64,000 bases of DNA from Adiantum capillus-veneris. Lineage: Eukaryota > Streptophyta > Polypodiopsida > Polypodiales > Pteridaceae. The notes below the pieces were generated by a model. That model worked only from the letters and a program-made list of their open reading frames with translations, was not told where the DNA came from and did not search any database. Location of the stretch: contig CM043963.1 of the NCBI GenBank assembly GCA_014529385.2, positions 103,646,912 to 103,710,911 of the forward strand. The letters are read 5' to 3'. Shown here one piece after another: positions 44,815-58,559 of the stretch. The translations under genes and the position numbers were made by a program. Each line of letters starts with the position of its first letter. Position 1 is the first letter of the stretch.

Positions 44815-44994
44815 TCATTGTATAGTTGGTTTCCTCAGTCTCTAGTGCCTTTCTCCATCTTTTACTCATGTTTTTTGGGAATATTTTGTTAATCAGATAT
44901 TCTATAGGTACCTACTCTACTGTGGTGTCATGGGGTATGTACGCTCTATATTTACATTGAGAAAAATCATTCACATAATGATGAGCATCTCCCT

Positions 44995-45721
44995 TCATGG
45001 TAGACTAGTAACTCCCAACCAAGTTAACCGTCGTAAGGTTTGATCTTGTGCAAAATGTAGACCTACTATTGTGGTATGAGCTTGATTCAAGTAGGCTTCT
45101 TGTTCCTTAGGATTGATGCACAAGAGCAGGATTCCATCCTTATTTTTGTGATACAACCTTCTATCTAGCAATTGATATGGGGTAGATTTCTCAATCAATC
45201 GTGGTGTAATAGGGATTGGTATTTGGGATTTACAAGTGCTATGGTAATTAGGATACAAGATAGAAAACCTCAAAGCATCATCATGCACATGGAACACTTT
45301 GTTCCAGTCTGGAGATTTCAGTATTGGTGATATGGTCAAAGATTTCTTAAGCCTTTGGAATGATTTCTCACATTCCTCAGTCCATTCAAAGTGAATGATA
45401 AGATTATACATGGGCTTAGTAATTACTACATACATGTAGATAAATCTACAATAGTAACCACAATGTCCCATAAATGCCTGAACTTCTTTGTTTGATGTTG
45501 GCCTAGCCATTTTATCAATCACTATCACCTTCTCTAGGTATGTGTCTATACCATTTTTTGACACAATATTTCCAAGAATTTTGACTTGTCTAACCATAAA
45601 AACTCATTTTTCAGGATTTAAAATTCTATATGGATGAAATTTCTCAAAGATACATCGTAAATGTTCAAAGTGACTTTCTTATTTTGTGGAGTGCACACAA
45701 ATATTTTCCATGTACACTCCT
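44995..45721 (-). pseudogene. pol: RT and RNase H part of the Ty3 relic
   Basis: Reads VYMENICVHSTK (the place of the active-site YxDD, here degraded to YMEN), FEKFHPYRILNPEK, VKILGNIVSKNGIDT, MGHCGYYCRFI, and FEWTEECEKSFQRLKKSL, which are the RT thumb and connection of Ty3 elements. The frame passes into degraded RNase H near 45250. Confidence 0.8.
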
Positions 45722-45722
45722 A

Positions 45723-45870
45723 TCAGGACACCGGCAAGGCGGGACTAGACAAGGGCAGGTCCGGGCTAGGCGGTGTGGAACGGGGAGTCCAACTAGGGCA
45801 AAGGGCCAGGGGCTTGCCTATTAAAAGGGTGGTTGGGTGGTGGAATCTCATACCCTAGTTTCCCCTTGTC
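45723..45870 (-). repeat. Extra LTR copy in inverted orientation
   Basis: The reverse complement of 45886-46034 with few differences, starting TCAGGACACCGGC and ending CCCCTTGTCTA. Together with the adjacent LTR it makes a hairpin with about 148-bp arms and a ~15-bp spacer. Confidence 0.93.
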
Positions 45871-45881
45871 TAGTCCCCCTG

Positions 45882-48800
45882 TGTAAGACAAGGGGAAACT
45901 AGGGTATGAGAGTCGACCACCCAACCACCCTTTTAATAGGCAAGCCCCTAGCCCTTTGCCCTAGTTGGACTCCCCGTTCCACACCGCCTAGCCCGGCCCT
46001 GCCCTTGTCTAGTTCGGCCTTGCCGGTGTCCTGACATTACTCCCCCCTTAAGAAGAGTTTTCGTCCTCGAAAACAAAAGTGGGAGACTTCTTCTTAAGAA
46101 TGACTAATGTTTTCTCAAGTGGCATCCTTCATGGATCCAACTGTTTGGTTGACCGGAACACGCTTCCGCAGGAGGTTCAATGAAACCAAGAGTAACAGCT
46201 TGGTTTACGACATTGTTGTCCATTAGTAACCAGCTTGTGTTACCGATTCCTATCCGATCATTGTGTGTAGACTCCATTAGAACACACATGAGAAAACGAG
46301 TTATCACACAAAGATGTACCTTAATGAGTACCTCTTTTCACTTTCTGTGAAGTAACTTGCTGACCTAAATCATCAGCCAAATGTAAGTCCTTGACTTGTT
46401 CTCAAATTGCATCAGTAAACAACCCCACCCTAACGAGTGTCAAGGTTGAGAACCTGACTTATACATGAAGAGACTACCGAGTCGCAACATGCATTAACTG
46501 ATAGTAAGTAAACTCCAAGAAGAGCAATAAATGCTTACTAATTGGATCGCTTGGTGCTAACGTACGCACTTTGCTTATCCTTCAGCACAAGATTAGTTTT
46601 TGTAATCTGCCTATCCCCTTGGATAACTGACAGTACTGAGGTGTGTTTTCCTCACGGTTTACAGACAGTCGTCCCAGATGAGTGGTAAATGGGGAATCAC
46701 AGTAGTGTATAACATTGGTGAGGAATCAACAATTTTCGAAATAACCATCGTGGCTAACTTGAAAAAATCCGCAAACACCCAAACCGAGAGCCATGACCTC
46801 GAGCCATGACCTCTATTGGTGATTAGTAGACCCAAAAGTAATCTCCTAGAGATATTGCACTTAGAGTGCAAAATGCTTCAGAAGCAACAACTTAAGGAAT
46901 ATGCATGCCATTCCAAATCAGCCTTTGCTAAACACTAGGACCCATAACACCTAGTGTGCATGCATTTAGCAAAAACAAACCCGAACCTGTATATCAATAA
47001 TGATCCTTGCCAATACTTATGGAAAATGTGATGCGCCTAGCACGCATTAAAAAGGAATGTAAATAGTTCTGAAAAGAAACTAAATACTTTTAGTTGCAAT
47101 CTTTTGCAAGCCTTGCTGAAATGTTTGAATCACAATAGAAGGTGAAACATTGATCACTCCTAGGTACAGACAATAAAACTTTTTCATTAACAACTTATAG
47201 CCTTGCTATGTATAAACAACCATCTGTAATGTTGTTTAGAAATACTTGTAGCTGAACAAGTTATTGTAAGTATCCGAAAATTTTTGGCCACTAAAATTGC
47301 TCCTGATACATCGTGCTAAAAATGGTCTAGAAAATAGATTTGACCAGCACTTAGTTGGACTTTGTCATGACACATAATTGAAATAATGGCGCCAGTGTCA
47401 GTCAGAGACTCATATTCTCCACGTGTGGAATATGTCTCATGTAAGGATGTATAAAAAAAAACATCCATCAAGTACAAGATGTACTTGTGTGTGGAGGTAA
47501 CTCTAAACACTCTATGACAAGAGTGAGAGGGACCCTCATTCATTGCTCCACACTGGCTAAACGGAACTCCTTGAATCCCTAGACCATGTTGTATCTCATG
47601 TGACAACATGTGCCAAATCGAATCCTACAAGTGGATTCATAATAGCATACTGTACATTGGACACTACTGCCCAAAATACGTGTTTTGACATGCCCTTGGC
47701 ATGGCCTTGAAATATTCAAGCGTATTTAAATGACTTGAAAAAAATCAAGCAATGCATACAAAAAACTGTAATAACACCAAATCAATAGATGCGTACCTGG
47801 AGATTCAACTGAATGCTCACTTACCCGTATTCAAATACAGAGGAACACGTCATCCTCGTGTGAGGAAACAAGCAACATTGCACTGGAACCCTGGGTGTTT
47901 TCGTTGTAATACAAACCCTTTGATTAGAGTCTACGTGGTCAAACCCTTTGCCAAGACCCTTTGTAGGTAACGGTAACCAACATAGTCAATCGTGTACAGA
48001 ATGATTTGGAATCAACTTGAGAAGGTGAATTCATTTGCTACCGCGTGGTATAGTGCAGACTTATTTCCTTGAAAGTATAACGACAATAGATCAACTGTGA
48101 TCCTCCATGACTATGGGGTGATTTAGTAAGCACCCGCGGGGTCTTTCCCCAAAACAATGCGTCCATAGACACTCGTAGTGCTATAGAGAGAGCAAGAGAT
48201 CCACACAAGTGGAAAGTCTAGCTTTTATGGACAACCATGCTGTCGCAATAGTATGTTGCATCTGAAATCCATGGTAGAAATCAGCCAAGGTGAGTTGTGG
48301 TTATCAAATACTCAACTCGAGTGTCGTACTCAAACTATGTCATGCAGAAATGACACCATAAACCTCCGGAATGACAAGATTATTGCTTGTCCATTAACGT
48401 CATTGTGTAGTCCAATGGGTAGATCTGTTCGGTCTTAAGAAAAGTCCCCCAAGGAATGCCAACCGTTGGGTCATACCCAAGATCTGACAATGACTCTGAG
48501 TCAGCATGTGTGGCTCATAGCCCTTACGGCCATTAGTGTTCAATTGACGAAACAATGAAGACTAATGTAGAGGGCGTCTTGCCCAATTTCTAGCTGAGAG
48601 TTAAAGCACCTTGGCTCATGCTGACTTCCAAACAAAAAATGTTTCCAAAATTGCGTAGAAAGTTTTCATTATTCATGGAGAGAAATAAGAAAGAGAGAGA
48701 GAAAATGCTGGGCTAAGGAACTTTCCTTAAGTGACGAGTGTGTATATGGTGTGCCCAATCTGTGTGCTCTCACGCATCTTATGCCTGACTGGTAGCTTAT

Positions 48801-51388
48801 CCTGTAAGCATGCAACAATTTTCTCGTATAACACTCTCATCGAGAGAGGGAACAGAAAACACAAGCCATACCTTGACCCACTTACCATGTATGGGGTCGT
48901 GAACTTACAAAAATGACGTAATATGGCACTTTGCCTATGAAATAAGTCCTAGATTTATGTTCCATTTAGTGGTATTGTGCATTGACAGCAACCAAAAATT
49001 TAAACAATCCAGAACTTAGTTTGTTGTCCGTGACAGAGTGTGTGGTATGATGGCGGAAGCGTAATCTCTGAAGCGGTGGAATTCATGCCACCTGGTTAGC
49101 ATGCCTTGCATACATATTTTAAAGCCCTTGGCGAGCGTGATGGCCTCAAACGTGAGAGCCAAAACCATTAGTGCCTTGCATAGTCTAAACTGGTAGGGAT
49201 TCTGTGAGGTGATATTCTCTATTTTGACAGTTTTTCAAACTTGTGTGCCACTGCCCATGATTGCAAGTCATTGGGCAGTACCTTGGCACAAGGGAGAAGC
49301 CTTGCTTCATATAAAATTGTCAAAGAACTTTGCTTCGCACAAAAGCATTAGTTTCCACTGTAAATGTATAAACATGGAAAAATAAACAATACTGAACATG
49401 GTCGAACCTGGTCATCCTGCTGTAACCAATGTTTTCTGGAGATGTCGGAAGAAAAGCTCGCTCAAATGTAGATCATAGTCATTTGTGTTGCATAGGAGAG
49501 AGTTGGTGTATGTATCATATACATGCCCTGAAGGATGTTGCAGGCATATGGAGAAAGTTTCCAAGGACATGTGCTCATAGTATATCCAGAGGAAAAACAA
49601 CTCAATGCAAGATTTCAAAATGGAAGTCGTACTTTCGATAAGTACTTTAGCGTCCTTGTAGACTGAGGTGTACGTGATAAACTGGAGCCCTTCTGGCTCA
49701 TAGGCATGGCTTCCAATAGATAATGAATGCCCCTTGGCTTCACGCATACTGAAAGATCCTCCATAAATACTTGCAAAGTGCCGTCATGTTAGCACTTGGA
49801 AAATCAATATGCGAGAGATCGGGAATCACATCTACCATTGGGGCTGTTACAAATGGTGACAAATAGTCGTCCATGCGGAACATATTTGGCATCATCAATC
49901 AAGCCTAGACGTGAGGAAAAAAGCTTTGTCGAATCGACAAAGAAGCGGCCATGCCAAACCACTTTGTACCCTCGAGTAGTAAGAGTTATCGTCCATGCCG
50001 ATCCCTGTAAGTATCAGTTCCTTTTGCATGGCTTGAATATTGTGTAGTCAAGCCATGCTCGATGTTGATCTCTCAACCAAATAGTGGCTCTTTGCAAACA
50101 AAGCAGTGGAAAAAAAAGTTGACTGCGTATGGAACTTGTCACAAGCTATGCTTGTTCTTGCATGCAAGAGCTACATAGCATGTTTGAAAGCGTGATCACC
50201 AAAACAAAAGCTGTTGCATACCTTGGCGATGATCTCTGTTGACTCTCGAGTCGTGCTTGAGGACTTGTTGTAGCCCTAACCATGGTCCTTACCATGGTAG
50301 GGTATATCCCTATCAATTGCTGCCTTGTCGGGTGTTCTATATCTATAATAAGCTTTTCTCACATGAAATTTTGATAACAAACTCTTAAATTACCTTAATC
50401 AACGCGTATTGAATCAACCAATAACATCATCCTTGTCGTGCTCTCCTTGTCGGTATTGCTCCATGCTGGAAGACATGGTCTTGCCATTGAATTCCCAATT
50501 GTGAATGCTAACAAGACCTTTATCTGCCTTGTCCTGACATTGTTGCCAGAGTCTCGTTGTCTTTAATAGAGTGGTAAAGACCTATAAAATTTCACAGCAG
50601 ACTGACAATGAAGACAGTGGTCATGGCAGCCCCTGATATGTTCGAAGACCACCTTGGTATGCCTTGCAGAAATCGTGCCTGGCTGGTGGATGATCTCGAA
50701 GTTTGATCGGGGGGGCATCGTGGGTACCTTCCCTTGGAACTTAAAGGCCAAACCTTAAGTCCGGCTGGCCACCATGAGAACATACCTTCCAAAAAAAAAC
50801 CATGGTGTCGATCCGACTGCGCTGCAGGCAAGGGCAGAGGTGGAGGACGCTACAGAGCCCGGTTTGCTGACCTGCAGAAGCGGGATTTTATCCCCTCATC
50901 CTTGCAACCATGTCGAGCTCCTCTGTGACCCATTTCATGTTGGTCGACGATTGGGCTCCAACCATGCTTAGCGGGCCTGCACGCGGTTCCCGTCTTCGTT
51001 GTCCCCGCCTGTCAAGAGCTTATGCACACAACGTGTGCCTCGTCCCCGACCGTGAACACCACGGGTTGCATAATATGCAAGACCATGAATGGCCTCTCTC
51101 GAAAACGAAGGAGAGAGAGAGCCAACTTCGGAGAGAGGGAGGCCATCCCTCATGTTGCTGCGATCGAGCGAGAGAGAGAGAGAGATTCCTTCCCCCTCCT
51201 CCATAGCTCTCCCCTCTCCTGAGCTCTGATACCAGTGTAAGACAAGGGGGAACTAGGGTATGAGAGTCCACCACCCAACCACCCTTTTAATAGGCAAACC
51301 CCTGGCCCTTTGCCCTAGTTGGACTCCCCGTTCCACACCGCCTAGCCCGGCCCTGCCCTTGTCTAGTCCAGCCTTGCCGATGTCCTCA
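45882..51388 (-). mobile_element. LTR retrotransposon without coding capacity (LARD-like)
   Basis: LTRs 45882-46036 (155 bp) and 51236-51388 (153 bp). Primer site beside the right LTR: the reverse complement of about 51216-51234 reads TGGTATCAGAGCTCAGGAG, initiator tRNA-Met type. Polypurine tract at the left LTR: CTTAAGGGGGGAGTAA on the minus strand. Just upstream the minus strand reads FEDEN and SS-stop-like codons, the usual end of plant Ty3 pol. The 5.2 kb interior (46037-51235) has only short, unrelated frames, so it would depend on another element. It was inserted in the RT of the Ty3 relic. Confidence 0.82.
46037..51235 (-). other. Interior of the LARD-like element, no recognisable gene
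   Basis: Searched on both strands: no RT, integrase, gag or protease motif. Short frames (for example 49747-49412 minus and 49796-50047 plus) have no family resemblance. A GA-rich stretch at 51098-51187 lies next to the primer site. Confidence 0.55.
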
Positions 51389-51489
51389 AAGAAATTCTGT
51401 AGATAGTCCTTAAAAGCATGGCTCATCAGCCTTTGGAATGTCACTGGTGCATTGGTCAAACCAAAAGGCATGACTCGATAAGAAAACAT
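51389..51489 (-). pseudogene. pol: RT palm of the Ty3 relic, upstream half
   Basis: Reads FSYRVMPFGLTNAPVTFQRLM, then SHAFKDYLQNFFE up to the insertion. The continuation is VYMEN at 45720. It is the RT block directly before the active site. Confidence 0.83.
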
Positions 51490-52590
51490 AGTAAGATTCT
51501 GAAGTGTATGCTCACTTCATTATCCAAAAACTTAGGTCTATAATTACAAAAATTGGCTTTTATATCTTAGCCAAGGTTCAAAAAATGGATTCCTAACTAT
51601 TTGGGCTCAATAAAAAGGCTTAAGAACTGCATAAAATTACAAACTTGAAAGCTCTCGGCCCCTTTAGACTCATTGCAAATCAATAATATTACAGCTGCTT
51701 TAGACTTTGTGAGATTTATCATTAATACAAAGGGGTTTAATACAATCAATTGGAAAAAAATTGAGAGTGGTGTCCTTTGACACTCTTTTTCACGCTTTGC
51801 TAGCTAAGCAGCTAACACTTCCATGTCTAGGCTTAGCTTCTTGAAGTCACTATAATGAATAGTACACCATTTGGATGTTTGTTGAAAAGTTTTTTACAGT
51901 GTGATCCATGATGGTTCTATTCATGAAAGTCAGTTAAGCACTCTAGCTTGCCCAAGGCCCTTCAAATTGCTTCTATGAATTAAGGTAATGACACTACAAA
52001 TTTACTCTTTTTTGCAGTGATATTTATAGTTCCCTTTCGTGTTCCTTCAACAATATTGTCTTTTCTTTCACTTTATTTGGTTTTTTGAGTAGTTGCTTGG
52101 CCTTGAATATAAATTCAACTTCTATCCATTGCAATTGTTATTTCAATTCCTAGTCTTTAGTGATTCTTTGCTATTGATGTGAGCTCACAAGGAACTTGAG
52201 ACTGTGAAAATAAATCTTCAAAGAAATCATGGATGACCTGATGTGTAGATGCATCCTTTTCTCTAGCTCTTGGGATTTCATTATGGGTCTTAGCATGAGA
52301 ACTTCACAAAATGGTATCCTATCTATAGAAAATAAAAGTGCCAATGTCAACACGCATGACATCATATAGTCATTGTTTCTTCACAGGGTTTTGAGGGCCG
52401 CTAATGCCAAGACAAGGGTCCTAATGGCAAGGCTCACTAGTGGTTGCCAAAAAAAGGTCCCTAGGGAAAGGCCCTACCATGGAATGCATACACACTTCAG
52501 AGGGCATATGTAGGAGGCTACATAAGCAAAGGTTGAAAGGAGACAAGTATGCTAGCTCACCGAAGTCTATATTGGTATCCAAGAACACAC
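51490..52590. other. No gene recognised
   Basis: By position this should be the upstream pol/gag of the Ty3 relic, but minus-strand frames are full of stops and no motif is seen. 52591-52610 is a CT run leading into the (CA)n. Confidence 0.4.
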
Positions 52591-52591
52591 A

Positions 52592-52706
<115 letters not shown>

Positions 52707-54952
52707 TGGTACTTAGTTATAGGTTTTGGGTTTTTTTCACCTCCTCACCATGGGACTAGCCCGTATCTATTATCTACAAATAGGGTTTCACTTAAAGGGT
52801 TTACAACTCTATTACCATCTACTTGCCGTAATGGTGCAGTGGCTCTCTCTGCAAAACGTAGGCGACCTCACCATCGTGTAATACTGTCGGTTCACTCATG
52901 GAAATTGTAGTCATGACCAAGATCTGGCGAGCCGACTCCATCCTTCCTCTATATAAAGAGGTGAGGGCACTTCTCAGGCCCTCACTTAGCTTTTCTTGGT
53001 TGTTATTGTGCCTAGTGTAATCTCCATTGTGTCTTAACATTGAAGCATGGAGCTCACCACTTCTAATACATAGGTCTGCTTTCTTGGCCATTTTTGGTTT
53101 TTGTTGCAGGTTTTTTTTAAAAAAAGGGGGGGAGCATTATTTTGAGGTCACTACTGATGAGGAAGTTTTGTTTGTTTTTTTGAAAAAAATAAAGCATATT
53201 ACTCTTGCTCTGGGTTTATGTTATTCCTTGATGATAACCATGTAGGGCTAAAACATGCCATGGCATGATGACTATGGTCATTTGTGGATCTACTGAGGAT
53301 ACAATTGTTTACTGATAGCCTATTACTTAAGGTTGTTCTGCCTTTTTTCGTTGGGGGCTCCTTTCTAACGCTCTTCTGAACATGAATTTAATGGTGCTTA
53401 CTGTTCATTAATATGCTTGGAGGTTGCCTTAATATTGTTTTTTTTTTGCATGGGCTATCGATCTTAATCATGCGTAGCCTGGTTAGGCCTTGTGTTTTGG
53501 ATGGATATGGGAGCTTGAAAGGGGTGGTGTTTTCCCACACACTGCTCACTATTATTGGATGTTTTTAAGGACAGTTGGGCCCGGAGGCACGCTATTGCTG
53601 TATCTGGTCATCTCTTTTTGGTCAGGTTAAGGATAATACATAGCATTATCTGCTTACTCACTGGCAGGTGTTGCTCCCTTTGTTGCTTGTTGAAAGATTT
53701 GGTGTACTGCCTACCACTGCTTAGGTTGGTCATGTAAATATAAAGGGGTTGAACTGGTTGCGCATTGATATTAGACATTTTTTTCATTAATAAGGGAGGA
53801 TGCCCTTAGTGCATTTCGTGACGTTACTGGTTTTGTTCCCCAACTTTGGTTGAATTGCTGCAAATCGGTATTTACATTGGCAAAAGCGGTTTTTTAATGG
53901 TAAAACAGGGCTTGGCCCAGCTAAATACAGTTGCTAGATGTCTTTTCCGCCCCGATTACTTACAGTTTTTTGATATATTACTAAGTCATCATGTTAAAGT
54001 ATTACAAGGATCTTTTTTCATAAGGAATTGGTAGCTTAATAACATAATTCCTCTAAAGTTCATGGTTAGATTCGTGGTCTAGCTTGATATAGCAAGGGCT
54101 CCTTGCCACATGGTTGGCCAAAATGATGTGTAAGGTAAGTAACATACAAGCTGGTGGATTTGGATTCCATGTACCATGATGGACATGAACTATACCCGAC
54201 TTTAAACAAACATTAACTAGCTTAAGTCTTGATTGAAACTATAAAAGGAATTTTTTTCTTTCATAAACTTCATATGATGGTGCTTTCATTGACCTAGGAA
54301 GATAAACTGAGATAATAAAAAGGGGGGATTCAGACACTTGGATTAGAAGGGCTAATGGCCTTCTAATCAGAACGATATAATTTTTTTGCTAAAAACTTTG
54401 GTTTTTTTTTTTTTTTTAAAGATAGATTTTTTTTTTGTCTACATAAATACTATAGACTTAGCTTGTAAAGCTTTTAAAAAAGTTTGTAAGATGGACATGG
54501 ATAACAGTTGGTATAGTCCATTGATACCTATAAAACACATCCAAGGCTAACTAAAGTGTTGTCTTGTTTGGATGGATGCAGGTAAGGAATCTATCTTATC
54601 TTGGAAGGTTTTTTTTAACTTTGGCAAGCTGACCTACACTGGATGGAACACTCACTTATGATTTGGGAAGTTCTTTTACTATCTGTATACTGGAAGGGGA
54701 CCTCTTTCCTACAAACATTGTACTTAAATAATTCTAATACTAAGTTGTTTATGTACTTATCTATTTTGTGTTCCATTGCCAGCAGTCTTTTGAATGTAAA
54801 AGTTCAATTATGTCTTATTATCTAAGATTAAACAACTACACACACATCCTATACCTAAAGTTTTCCTTCTAGAGAAACCGAGATGCTGGTTTGGAAATTA
54901 TCTTCGAAATTGAGTTCTAGGGTGGACCCACAGTCTGTAATCCCTTGATTGG

Positions 54953-56274
54953 TTGACTGGTGTTAGGTGGTCCTTCTTAGACTCTATTTCTGGTCCCCTA
55001 ATCACGGCTACTATAGTCTTTGACTTTGTCGGTTTAAGGTTTGCAGGCCCAAAACTACAGTTACTGTTTCTACTTTTATTTATGTTTTTATTGTTCCTTT
55101 TTCAGGACTGCATTCCCTATAGAAAGACAGCCTGCATGAGCACTAAACACAACCCTGAGAATCTTGCAAAGATTCTCGAACAGATTAAGCTATACCTTAA
55201 GGACCATAAACCAAAGAATGTCTTGGTAGTTAGAACTAGACCCTTCCTTTCTAGGAAAGCCATAGATTGTATTACTTACTACGGCAAGTAAAAGTAAACC
55301 TCACCACACTTTTTTAAAATATTACAGACTCTTGCTCTCTCACAAGGATTGGAATCAACCCCTTTTGGCTTACAAGAAACTCTACAGAAGTCTCACTTAA
55401 CCTTCCACAACAAATCTTCCACATTTTTACAACAGTCATTACACAATGCTACAAAAACATTCCCTTGATGGGGATCTTGGTCTTAAGACCATTCTTGCCC
55501 AGGTGATTAAAATGGCTTTCTCCAATGCTAGAAAGAAGAAACTTTTCTATATCTCTCTTTTCAAAAACCCCAGGTAGATAAAAAAAACTCACTCCTTACA
55601 CTTCAATGAAGCGAAGCTTTGCTTTTCATCTCTTGGCTGCTTTGTAACTGCACTATATTTTTTGGCGGTTTATGCTTCAACCAATGCCTAGGCATCCCCA
55701 TGGGGTTCTCTTGTTCTCCACTTATGTGTAATATTTACCTTGCTTTCTTTGAATACAATTGGTTTCTCAAAGCCATGGAATCTTGCAAAAACATCTTTCA
55801 CAGTTCAGACATACCTATAGATATATGGATGACTTATCAAGCGTCAACAACAAAGACTTCCTCAAAGAAATTTGTCTGATTTATCCTCACTATCTTAAAA
55901 TTGAACCCACATCTTTACATGGGATCATTACACACAATGGGGCTTTTTGCACATCAGTTCAATTCCTTAACCTTTCTATCTCTCTTCTTGTTCCGTCCAT
56001 CGGTGGATATGATCTACGATTTGTTTGGAAAAGAGGTCTCCTGAAACTACCACTTGTGGAATTCGTAAAAAAGAATAGCAATAGGCCTCACAAGGCTGAT
56101 ATTAGCTCGTGTATCAGCCTGCTACATTTAATTTGCTATTCTTCCTCTGATTTTTTTCTTGCCTGGGAGGATGTTAATTTACTAATCAGAAAGTATTGCC
56201 TTAACGGGTTTAATAGGAACCAGGTTTGCAACATAACTACACAATCTCTCACCCAGGATAGTTGGCCTAGGTGA
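54953..56274 (+). pseudogene. Reverse transcriptase, Penelope-like or related non-LTR type
   Basis: Several frames read in order: KHNPENLAKILEQIKLYLKD (about 55145); DLGLKTILAQVIKMAFSNAR and KKKLFYISLFKNP (about 55460-55570); LCFNQCLGIPMGFSCSPLMC (GIPMG at 55691-55705); YRYMDDLSSVNN (YMDD at 55822-55833, in another frame); IYPHYLKIEPTS; FLNLSISL; FVWKRGLLKLP; then a C-terminal part to 56274. GIPMGT-x-C-AP-L...E, R-Y-I-D-D-L...NN, IYP-x-x-L and FLDL are the ordered blocks of an RT class common in animal genomes that I place near Penelope-like elements. It is not LTR-type: it lacks a linked RNase H and integrase. At least three frameshifts or stops make it inactive. Retroviral or telomerase origin is not suggested. 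Confidence 0.68.
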
Positions 56275-56308
56275 CACTTTAACTAGGGTAATCTCATTTC
56301 TCTAATAA

Positions 56309-56358
56309 GGTAGTAGGCCCATACACAATGGGCCTACTACCAAACCCATTGTGTATGG
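56309..56358 (+). other. Two mutually exclusive 14-bp hairpins at the 3' end of unit 1
   Basis: GGTAGTAGGCCCAT (56309-56322) pairs with 56328-56341 across a 5-base loop. CCATACACAATGGG (56319-56332) pairs perfectly with CCCATTGTGTATGG (56345-56358). The shared segment can be in only one stem at a time. It lies 20 bases before the (CA)n. Confidence 0.85.
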
Positions 56359-56377
56359 TGCCTAGGTTAGGGCAGGT

Positions 56378-56378
<1 letters not shown>

Positions 56379-56448
<70 letters not shown>
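56379..56448. repeat. (CA)n microsatellite between units 1 and 2
   Basis: About 35 CA units with one interruption (CAAACA). Junction of the two head-to-tail units. Confidence 0.97.
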
Positions 56449-56449
<1 letters not shown>

Positions 56450-57621
56450 TGGTACTTAGTTATAGGTTTTGGGTTTTTTTCACCTCCTCACCATGGGACT
56501 AGGCCCGTATCTATTATCTAAAAATAGGGTTTCACTTAAAGGGTTTACTACCCTATTACCATCTACTTGCCGTAATGGCACAGTGGCTCTCTCTGCAATA
56601 CGTAGGCGGCCTCACCATCGTGTAATACTGTCGATTCACTCATGGCAATTGTACTCATGACCAGGATCTGGCGAGCCGACTCCATCCTTTATAAAGAGGT
56701 GAGGGCACTTCTCAGGCCCTCACACAACTTTGTTTTGTTGTTACTGTGCCTAGTGTAATCTCCGTTGTGTCTTGACATTGAAGCATGGAGCTTACCGCTT
56801 CTAATACACACGTCTACTTTCTTGGCCATTTTGTGGTTTTTGTTGCAGGTTAAAAAAAAAAGGGGGGGGGAGCATTATTTGAGGTCACTACTGATGAGGA
56901 GGTTTTGTTTGTTTTTCTTTAAAAAGTAAAGCATATTACTCTTGCTTTGTTTACGGGTTTATGTTATTCCTTGGTGAGAACCATGTAGGGCTAAAACATG
57001 CCATGGCATGATGACTATGGTGATTTGCGGATCTATTGAGGATGCAATTGTTTACTGATAGCCTATTACTTAAGGTTGTTTTGCCTTTTTCCGTTGGGGG
57101 CTCCTTTCTGACGCTCTACTAAATCTGACTTTACTGGTGCTTACTGTTCATTAATATGCTTGGAGGTTGCCTTGATACTCTTGTTTTTTGCATGGGCTAT
57201 CAATATCATGTGTAGCCTGGTTATACCTTGTGTTTTGGATGGATATAGGAGCTTGAAAGGGGTGGTGTTTCCCACACACTGCTCACTGTTATTGGATGTT
57301 TTTAGGGACGGTTGGGCCCGGAGGCACGCTATTGCTGTATCCTGTTCATCTCTTTTTGGTCGGGTTAAGGGTAATACATTGCATTATCTGCTTACTCACT
57401 GGTAGGTGTTGCTCCCTTTGTTGCTTGTTAAAAGATTTGGTATACTGCCTACCACTGCTTAGGTTGGTCATGTGAATATAAAGGGGCTGAACTGGTTGCG
57501 CATTGATATTATAATTTTTTTCATTAATAAGGGAGGATGCCCTGACTGCATTCCATGACGTTACTGGTTTTGTTCCCCAACTTTGGTTGAATTGCTGCAA
57601 ATCGGTATTTACATTGGCAGA
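56449..57621 (+). mobile_element. Retroelement unit 2, left part
   Basis: Direct repeat of 52705-53883 with scattered substitutions and short indels. It breaks at the CACTA insertion and resumes at 63942. Frames inside it are short. It matches the presumed 5' region of unit 1, including the TATA-like box. Confidence 0.87.
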
Positions 57622-57800
57622 CACTACAAGAGGCTATTCATATTAGCAACGCTCACATAGCGACGCTCAAAAAAAAATTTCCCGGCGTCGCTATGAGCGT
57701 TGCAAATTTACTTGTAAATTTGCGACGCCGGCTGGGCTAAAAAAAATAACAGAGAGCGCCCAAAAACTCAGATCTCAGATCTGAGTTTTTTGGCGCCCTC
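57622..57800. repeat. Left terminal and subterminal region of the CACTA element
   Basis: The 12-bp terminal repeat, then TAGCGACGC and GCGTCGCTA words in both orientations, an inverted repeat around CCGGCGTCGC...GCGACGCCGG (57683-57733), and a palindrome AAAACTCAGATCT...AGATCTGAGTTTT near 57765-57790. Subterminal motif repeats bind the TNPA-type protein in En/Spm elements. Confidence 0.85.
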
Positions 57801-57814
57801 AAGCAAGGAGCAGG

Positions 57815-58375
<561 letters not shown>

Positions 58376-58559
58376 AGAAACTAATTTAACGTCGTAGGAA
58401 ACTAATTAAAATTAAAAGACCTAAAGATCTAGCCGACGAGGAGTTGAACTCAAGACCTATTATTCAAGAGGGAAATGGCATAACCAATCTATCATACTTG
58501 GCATGGGTGATAGAAAGGTTATACCATTTATCTCTTTTTATTGGCACACACATCCACAC

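Larger units (their letters stand above)
42427..45721 (-). mobile_element. Ty3/gypsy relic with RT, integrase and W-x-P-K frame
   Basis: A minus-strand element, decayed. Its 5' part continues at 51389-51489 and beyond, because a later LTR element (45723-51388) split its RT. Downward order: RT (45720-45300), RNase H remnant, integrase (44814-43699), W-x-P-K frame (43180-42573), then GGTCCACATTCA and a 28-C run (42447-42474), matching the corresponding site in the nested element at 28680. The shared 3' end and accessory protein suggest the same family with the catalytic genes retained. Confidence 0.72.

Noticed and set aside
46037-51235. Hidden pol gene inside the LARD-like element
   Set aside because: Frames on both strands were read for RT, integrase, gag and protease motifs. 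Only the codons just before the polypurine tract resemble the end of a Ty3 pol.
53151-53200. CTGATGAG in the Penelope-like unit as a hammerhead ribozyme core
   Set aside because: A GAAA follows in unit 1 but no convincing stem II can be drawn, and unit 2 lacks the GAAA. One 8-base word is not enough.
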